Positions 59,710-64,000 of a stretch of 64,000 nucleotides of DNA are shown piece by piece. The first letter of the stretch is position 1; each line of letters begins with the position of its first letter. A program made the translations under genes and the position numbers. The DNA lies in NCBI GenBank assembly GCA_947503925.1, contig CANNFQ010000007.1, forward strand, positions 124,001 to 188,000, in the 5' to 3' direction. This DNA comes from an uncultured Paracoccaceae bacterium (GTDB lineage: Bacteria > Pseudomonadota > Alphaproteobacteria > Rhodobacterales > Rhodobacteraceae). The notes beneath the pieces are model-generated. The model ran no database searches. It saw only the letters and a list, made by a program, of their open reading frames with translations, and was not told where the DNA came from.

Positions 59710-60579
59710 ATGACAACCTATTCCGCTTTGACAACCCTCTCCGGCGAGGATGCGGCCTATCGACTGGCCGATGATATGGAAGCGCTGATCCCCGAACCCA
59801 CCGGCGTGGGTGTGTTTGAGATCGAGGATGGGTCCGGCCTGTGGGAGGTTGGTGCGTATTTCACCGAGGCCCCGGATGTTGCCGCCCTTGCGGTGCTGTC
59901 AGCCCTGCATCTTGCCAAACCATTCACCATATCAGAGATCCCGGAACAGGATTGGGTGTCCAAGGTACAGCGCGAACTGGCTCCCGTCGCTGCGGGCCGG
60001 TTTTTCGTCTATGGCGCGCATGACGCCGATCAAGTGCCCGATGATGCGATTGCCCTGCTGATCGAGGCGCAAATGGCCTTTGGCACCGGGCATCATGGCA
60101 CGACATTGGGCTGTTTACGCGCGCTGGATGGGCTGATTGCGGATGGTTTTGCGGGCCCTAAAGTGGCCGATATTGGCTGCGGCACCGCCGTGCTGGCCAT
60201 GGCGGCAGCACATGTCTTGCCCGGCCCGATTCTGGCCAGCGATATCGATCCTGTTGCGGTGGATGTCGCGCGGGCAAATGTGGCAGCAAATGGGCTTTCT
60301 GAAAAAGTGCAATGTTTCACCGCTGCGGGGTTTGACGCCCCGCATTTGGTCGATCAAGCACCGTTTGATTTGATTTTTGCCAATATTTTAAAGCCTCCTT
60401 TAATAGGTTTGGCCCCTGAAATGGCGGCAAATGTGGCCGATGACGGTTTTGTGATTCTGTCGGGGATTCTGAATGAACAGGCCGCAGAAGTGACACAGGT
60501 TTATCAACAGAACGGGTTCAATCCCCTTAGTTCACTGCAAATTGTTGACTGGACTACCTTGGTCATGCGCAAAAAATGA
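59710..60579 (+). CDS. prmA: Ribosomal protein L11 methyltransferase PrmA
   Basis: 289 residues. The C-terminal methyltransferase domain has AFGTGHHGTTLGCLRAL, VADIGCGTAVLAMAAAH, and the catalytic-type IFANILKPPLIGLAPEMAANV. The N-terminal domain (1-100) is the L11-recognising ferredoxin-like part. It trimethylates L11 lysines. The ATG at 59710 follows AAGGGGCTCGCGCC; the longer frame starts with GTG. It is 29 bases after the SGNH gene. Confidence 0.95.
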   Translation: MTTYSALTTLSGEDAAYRLADDMEALIPEPTGVGVFEIEDGSGLWEVGAYFTEAPDVAALAVLSALHLAKPFTISEIPEQDWVSKVQRELAPVAAGRFFVYGAHDADQVPDDAIALLIEAQMAFGTGHHGTTLGCLRALDGLIADGFAGPKVADIGCGTAVLAMAAAHVLPGPILASDIDPVAVDVARANVAANGLSEKVQCFTAAGFDAPHLVDQAPFDLIFANILKPPLIGLAPEMAANVADDGFVILSGILNEQAAEVTQVYQQNGFNPLSSLQIVDWTTLVMRKK

Positions 60580-60688
60580 CCCAGTCTGTGCCTTTTCGTA
60601 CAGGTTTTTGAGAAATGTCTTGTTATGGCCGTATTTGTTGGTGATCTTAGCGTGCACCAACATTTGGTATTTTTTTGTGGAGGATAGC

Positions 60689-61036
60689 ATGGCACAGGCC
60701 AACGTCCCATTTGATAAAAGGTTAAAGCGTATCGTCCGTCGTCATGATCGGATGCAGCGCGGTGTTGTTAAGACGGTAAGTGCAGATGGCTTGATCGTGG
60801 CGCGTCCACGGATTTACACGCCGCGCTTCCCGCTGAAGGGAATTGTCGTCTTGATTATGGTCGGCTTCCTGTTCAAAGGTTTCCTGTTCTCTTACCTGGG
60901 CGAGCAGGGATATGCCGAGCGTGTCGCCACATTGAGCAACGGTTCTGTCATGGAAAAGGCCGGGGCGTGGATGATGCAGGCTGATCCGGCAACGATCTAC
61001 CTTGGCAATGCAATGTCGACGGTTTTTCCCAAGTAA
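60689..61036 (+). CDS. Small membrane protein, unknown function
   Basis: 115 residues with one membrane segment (LKGIVVLIMVGFLFKGFLFSYL, about residues 50-71) after a basic cytoplasmic N-terminus. GTGGAGGATAGC precedes the ATG at 60689; the longer frame overlapping prmA is unlikely. Probably conserved within Rhodobacterales, without a known function. A strong terminator follows. Confidence 0.78.
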   Translation: MAQANVPFDKRLKRIVRRHDRMQRGVVKTVSADGLIVARPRIYTPRFPLKGIVVLIMVGFLFKGFLFSYLGEQGYAERVATLSNGSVMEKAGAWMMQADPATIYLGNAMSTVFPK

Positions 61037-61057
61037 ACTTTCCGATATAGCAAAGAG

Positions 61058-61086
61058 AAAGGCCGCCCGTTGGGCGGCCTTTTCGT
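61058..61086 (+). terminator. Rho-independent terminator
   Basis: AGGCCGCCC (61060-61068) and GGGCGGCCT (61072-61080) pair around GTT, followed by TTTT. It ends transcription from the small membrane protein gene, 24 bases after its stop. Confidence 0.92.
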
Positions 61087-61211
61087 TTGTCCCGGTCTTG
61101 AACCGGGCCTATGCCGTTTGACGAAACACCCGAAATATCACGTATTACCTAACGCGTTGAAATCGCAGATTTCGGGCAGCGCCAGGTGATCGCGGGTTTT
61201 CGAATAAGGCT

Positions 61212-61421
61212 TTAGCCTGCTGTCCGCTTTGCGATCCGGTCGATGTCGCCGACGTTCAGTCCGATATCGTCCAGTTCGCGTGCTGTCAGTGCTGACAGTG
61301 CCTTGCGTGTGACGCGTGCGTCATTCCATTCTGCCACGGCGCCGAAAGCGCGGGCGAAAACGTGAGAGATGTTACCGGCAAACAGGCCAGCAGCGGGGCG
61401 GTTGGTTTCAATAGAGGCCAT
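61212..61421 (-). CDS. DUF1127 family protein
   Basis: 69 residues. The C-terminal DUF1127 motif RKALSALTARELDDIGLNVGDIDRIAKR is complete. Such small basic proteins are widespread in alphaproteobacteria and can take part in post-transcriptional or stress regulation, but most are unassigned. The ATG at 61421 follows AAGGAATATGGCC; the frame has further possible starts at 61427 and 61439. It stands alone between the small membrane gene and ruvC. Confidence 0.85.
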   Translation of the reverse strand: MASIETNRPAAGLFAGNISHVFARAFGAVAEWNDARVTRKALSALTARELDDIGLNVGDIDRIAKRTAG

Positions 61422-61730
61422 GGCCATATTCCTTGTCATATGCTGCGCTGCAGCGTCAATCTGATAAGCCGCATGTAGGAGCCTTGCGCCCAACTAACCA
61501 GTGCCATTTTGGCATGGGACATATGCGTTTTTGGCATGCCTCATTTTTGCGCGCTTATTGCCGTAAAATTAGTGTTTACAAAGGGTTAAATATGTCGCTT
61601 TTGTGCGCTCCGATGTCCTGTTTGGCCGTTTTCCTCCCTTCCGTGGCGGCAAGCTGCGTTGCAAAGCCTCTTGGTCTTTGTTCGCGTTTTGTGCTAGCAA
61701 TTTTATGAAAATAATAAATCGGGGCGAGCA
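61422..61730. other. 309-base gap between DUF1127 and ruvC
   Basis: Divergent promoter region for the DUF1127 gene and ruvC. It contains TTTTGGCATG twice, 22 bases apart (61507-61516 and 61529-61538), in the range of a two-turn regulator site. No gene was seen. Confidence 0.5.
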
Positions 61731-62237
61731 ATGCGTGTTTTGGGGATTGATCCGGGCCTGCGCCATATGGGCTGGGGCGTGATTGCAGTGGATGGTCCTC
61801 GCCTGTCGCATGTGGCCAATGGTATCTGCCGTTCCGAAGGCGATGATCTGGCGGCCCGGTTGTTGTCTTTGCATATTCAACTGACCGAAGTGATCCAGAC
61901 CCATGCCCCCGATGCCGCCGCAGTCGAACAGACCTTTGTCAACAAGGATGGTGCAGGCACGTTGAAGCTGGGCCAGGCAAGGGGCATTGCCATGCTGGTC
62001 CCTGCACAGGCGGGGATTGCCATTGGAGAATATGCCCCCAATGCCGTCAAGAAGGCGGTGGTTGGTGTTGGCCATGCTGAAAAGCATCAGATCGCCCATA
62101 TGGTAAAGCTGCAATTGCCCGGAGTGCAGATTGCCGGTGCAGACGCTGCCGACGCTCTGGCTATAGCGATCTGTCATTCCTTTCATCTGCAATCGTCCGG
62201 CACATTGGCCAAGGCGTTGGCGAGGGCGGGCGTATGA
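61731..62237 (+). CDS. ruvC: Holliday junction resolvase RuvC
   Basis: 168-residue endonuclease that cleaves Holliday junctions. The first catalytic Asp lies in [16 protein letters not shown], the Glu in [22 protein letters not shown] and the C-terminal Asp pair in [18 protein letters not shown]. It is the first gene of ruvCAB, whose stop overlaps the ruvA start (ATGA). Confidence 0.97.
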   Translation: MRVLGIDPGLRHMGWGVIAVDGPRLSHVANGICRSEGDDLAARLLSLHIQLTEVIQTHAPDAAAVEQTFVNKDGAGTLKLGQARGIAMLVPAQAGIAIGEYAPNAVKKAVVGVGHAEKHQIAHMVKLQLPGVQIAGADAADALAIAICHSFHLQSSGTLAKALARAGV

Positions 62238-62893
62238 TTGGCAAGATTGCGGGTCGCCTGGAATATCGCAGCACCGATCATGTGCTGATTGATGTGCGTG
62301 GCGTCGGCTATATTGTCTATGTGTCGAACCGTGTGCTGGCCGGGTTGCCGGGCAATGGTGAGGCGGTGGCCCTTTATACCGATCTGCTGGTCCGCGAGGA
62401 TAACTTGCAGCTGTTTGGTTTCACCACATTGGTGGAAAAGGAATGGCATCGCCTGTTGATGTCAGTGCAGGGCATTGGCGCCAAGGCGTCGATGGCCATT
62501 CTGGGGACGCTGGGCGATGATGGTGTCAGCCGGGCGATTGCCCTTGGCGATTGGAATGCCGTGGCCAAGGCCAAGGGCGTTGGTCCGAAGACCGCGCAGC
62601 GCGTGATCATTGAATTGAAGGACAAGGCCCCAGCCGTGATGGCGATGGGCGGCACCGTGGCCGAAGCCTTGGGTGAAGAGGTGCTTGAGGCAGAGACGCC
62701 GGATCTGGTCCGGCGTGCCCCTGCGCGCAAGGCGAACCCGGCGCAGGCAGAGGCCCTGTCCGCCCTTGGCAATCTGGGTTACGGCCCAGGTGATGCTGCC
62801 GGTGCCGTGGCGGAGGCGGTGGGAACCGATCCGGAGGCGGATACGCCTGCACTGATCCGCGCGGCCTTGAAGCTGTTGGCCCCAAAGGGGTAA
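62234..62893 (+). CDS. ruvA: Holliday junction branch migration protein RuvA
   Basis: 219 residues. The N-terminal OB-fold opens [32 protein letters not shown]; two helix-hairpin-helix motifs follow ([17 protein letters not shown] and [19 protein letters not shown]); a C-terminal RuvB-binding domain comes last. The acidic pin is in the region EDNLQLFGF. It forms a tetramer that recognises the junction. Overlaps ruvC by 4 bases. Confidence 0.97.
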   Translation: MIGKIAGRLEYRSTDHVLIDVRGVGYIVYVSNRVLAGLPGNGEAVALYTDLLVREDNLQLFGFTTLVEKEWHRLLMSVQGIGAKASMAILGTLGDDGVSRAIALGDWNAVAKAKGVGPKTAQRVIIELKDKAPAVMAMGGTVAEALGEEVLEAETPDLVRRAPARKANPAQAEALSALGNLGYGPGDAAGAVAEAVGTDPEADTPALIRAALKLLAPKG

Positions 62894-62902
62894 GGGGCGT
62901 TC

Positions 62903-63922
62903 ATGTCTGACCCTGATCCCACATTGCGCCCTGAGCCACAGCCGGAAGATGCCGACCGTGCCTTGCGTCCGCAGACCCTGGATGAATTTATCGGTCAGCG
63001 CGATGCCCGTGCCAATCTGAAAGTGTTCATCGAAAGCGCCCGCCGTCGTGGCGAGGCGATGGATCATGCCTTGTTTCATGGTCCCCCCGGTTTGGGGAAA
63101 ACCACATTGGCGCAGATTATGGCGCGTGAGTTGGGGGTGAGTTTTCGGATGACCTCTGGCCCGGTTCTGGCAAAGGCGGGTGATCTGGCGGCGATCCTGA
63201 CCAATCTGGAAGCCCGCGACGTGCTGTTCATTGATGAAATCCACCGGTTGAACCCGGCGGTCGAGGAGGTGCTATATCCCGCGCTGGAGGATTTTGAGCT
63301 GGATCTGGTGATTGGTGAAGGCCCTGCAGCCCGCACGGTGCGTATTGAATTGCAGCCCTTTACCCTTGTTGGCGCGACCACAAGGATGGGGTTGCTGACC
63401 ACCCCGTTGCGCGACCGTTTTGGGATTCCCACCCGGTTGGAGTTTTATACCGAAGATGAGTTGCACCAGATCGTGACCCGCGGTGCCCGGCTTATGGGTG
63501 CGCCTGCGTCGGATGACGGGGCGGCCGAGATTGCCAAGCGCGCACGTGGCACGCCCCGGATTGCGGGCCGGCTGCTGCGCCGTGTTGTCGATTTTGCGAT
63601 TGTGGAGGGTGACGGCACTGTCACGCAGGCGATTGCGGATCGTGCCTTGACCCGGTTGGGGGTCGATCATCTGGGGTTGGATAATGCCGACCGCCGCTAT
63701 CTGCGGCTGATTGCCGAAAGCTATGGTGGTGGTCCGGTGGGGGTGGAGACGATGTCGGCTGCCCTGTCGGAAAGCCGCGATAGTCTGGAAGATGTGATTG
63801 AGCCTTATCTGTTGCAGAAAGGGTTGATCCAGCGCACCCCGCGTGGCCGGATGCTGGCGCAGGCGGCTTGGGCGCATTTGGGGATGAAAGCGCCCAAATC
63901 GCAGACGGATTTGTTTGAGTAG
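62903..63922 (+). CDS. ruvB: Holliday junction helicase RuvB
   Basis: 339-residue AAA+ motor of branch migration. Walker [17 protein letters not shown], Walker [17 protein letters not shown], sensor 1 [19 protein letters not shown] (with the arginine finger) and RuvB's C-terminal wing [25 protein letters not shown] are all complete. The gene lies 9 bases after ruvA. It is the last gene in the window. Confidence 0.98.
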   Translation: MSDPDPTLRPEPQPEDADRALRPQTLDEFIGQRDARANLKVFIESARRRGEAMDHALFHGPPGLGKTTLAQIMARELGVSFRMTSGPVLAKAGDLAAILTNLEARDVLFIDEIHRLNPAVEEVLYPALEDFELDLVIGEGPAARTVRIELQPFTLVGATTRMGLLTTPLRDRFGIPTRLEFYTEDELHQIVTRGARLMGAPASDDGAAEIAKRARGTPRIAGRLLRRVVDFAIVEGDGTVTQAIADRALTRLGVDHLGLDNADRRYLRLIAESYGGGPVGVETMSAALSESRDSLEDVIEPYLLQKGLIQRTPRGRMLAQAAWAHLGMKAPKSQTDLFE

Positions 63923-63973
63923 ATGTCGGAGCCGCTGTCATTGTCACTCGGACCGATGGCGCGAAAATGACGA

Positions 63974-64000
63974 CCGGGAGTATTTTTTGGCAAAATGATG
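63974..64000 (+). repeat. GGGAGTATTTTTTGGC repeat at the window end
   Basis: CCGGGAGTATTTTTTGGCAA followed by AATGATG, closely matching 25264-25286 (one extra T, and GGCAAA versus GGCGAA). Both lie soon after a gene stop. It continues to the window edge. Confidence 0.65.

Noticed and set aside
61529..61550. Possible sigma-54 promoter (TTGGCATGCC...TTGC)
   Set aside because: The GG and GC pairs are 16 bases apart instead of 12, so the spacing is wrong.
62462..63244. A 260-residue open frame antisense to ruvA and ruvB
   Set aside because: Crosses two well-supported genes and shows no product-like features.

Overview
The window looks like a chromosome segment of a marine Rhodobacterales (Roseobacter-group) alphaproteobacterium. 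The support is the gene order irr / fabA-fabB-fabI, the phoH-ybeY-corC-lnt-metK block with a SAM/SAH-type riboswitch in front of metK, DUF1150 and DUF1127 proteins, and several dispersed intergenic repeats. About 70 coding regions are supported, most of them housekeeping. No rRNA, tRNA, CRISPR array, prophage or insertion sequence was recognised.

Layout. 1-642: a small heat-shock protein and a DUF1150 protein. 945-4119 (minus): a compact operon of MarR regulator, small membrane protein, YdhR-like monooxygenase, two cupins and an AI-2E-type permease, with a perfect inverted repeat just before marR. 4367-9004 (minus): an enol-lactonase-like hydrolase, then four translationally coupled enzymes (haloacid dehalogenase, alpha/beta hydrolase, threonine dehydratase-like, endonuclease/phosphatase). 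9132-10379: FKBP isomerase and a ClpP-like lipoprotein. 10697-15411: unsaturated fatty acid synthesis (fabA, fabB, fabI) with divergent irr; a methyltransferase and a GFA-family gene sit between fabA and fabB. 16231-17639: a REP-associated tyrosine transposase (RAYT) bracketed by REP elements, and an unknown gene. 17753-27376: miaB, phoH, ybeY, corC, lnt, metK, trmB, aroA, cmk.

27501-29970 holds small unknown genes, a chloramphenicol-acetyltransferase-fold enzyme and a decayed diaminopropionate ammonia-lyase. 30134-41141 is a divergent carbohydrate locus. On the minus strand it has a UgpC/MalK-type ABC importer, a Tm-1-like protein and a class II aldolase. On the plus strand it has a FadR-type GntR regulator, a metallo-beta-lactamase-fold lactonase-like protein, a HAD hydrolase, a second aldolase and a ribulokinase-like FGGY kinase. 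The same GntR-type palindrome, TTTGTATACAAAAG, lies before the importer and before the lactonase gene, so both arms probably form one regulon for an unidentified sugar or sugar acid.

41260-46437 encodes a 1725-residue protein of unknown function with a complete calcineurin-like metallophosphoesterase core and C-terminal membrane segments. It is followed by an outer-membrane beta-barrel protein and a membrane-anchored AraC regulator. 49367-55636 is a dipeptide/oligopeptide ABC importer with a divergent XRE-cupin regulator, binding protein and GAF protein. 56078-63922 returns to housekeeping genes: MFS transporter, msrA, an SGNH esterase, prmA, a DUF1127 protein and ruvCAB.

The most promising leads are the giant metallophosphoesterase and the GntR-controlled carbohydrate locus. 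The REP/RAYT family, the riboswitch and the regulator-site pairs are well supported by the sequence alone.
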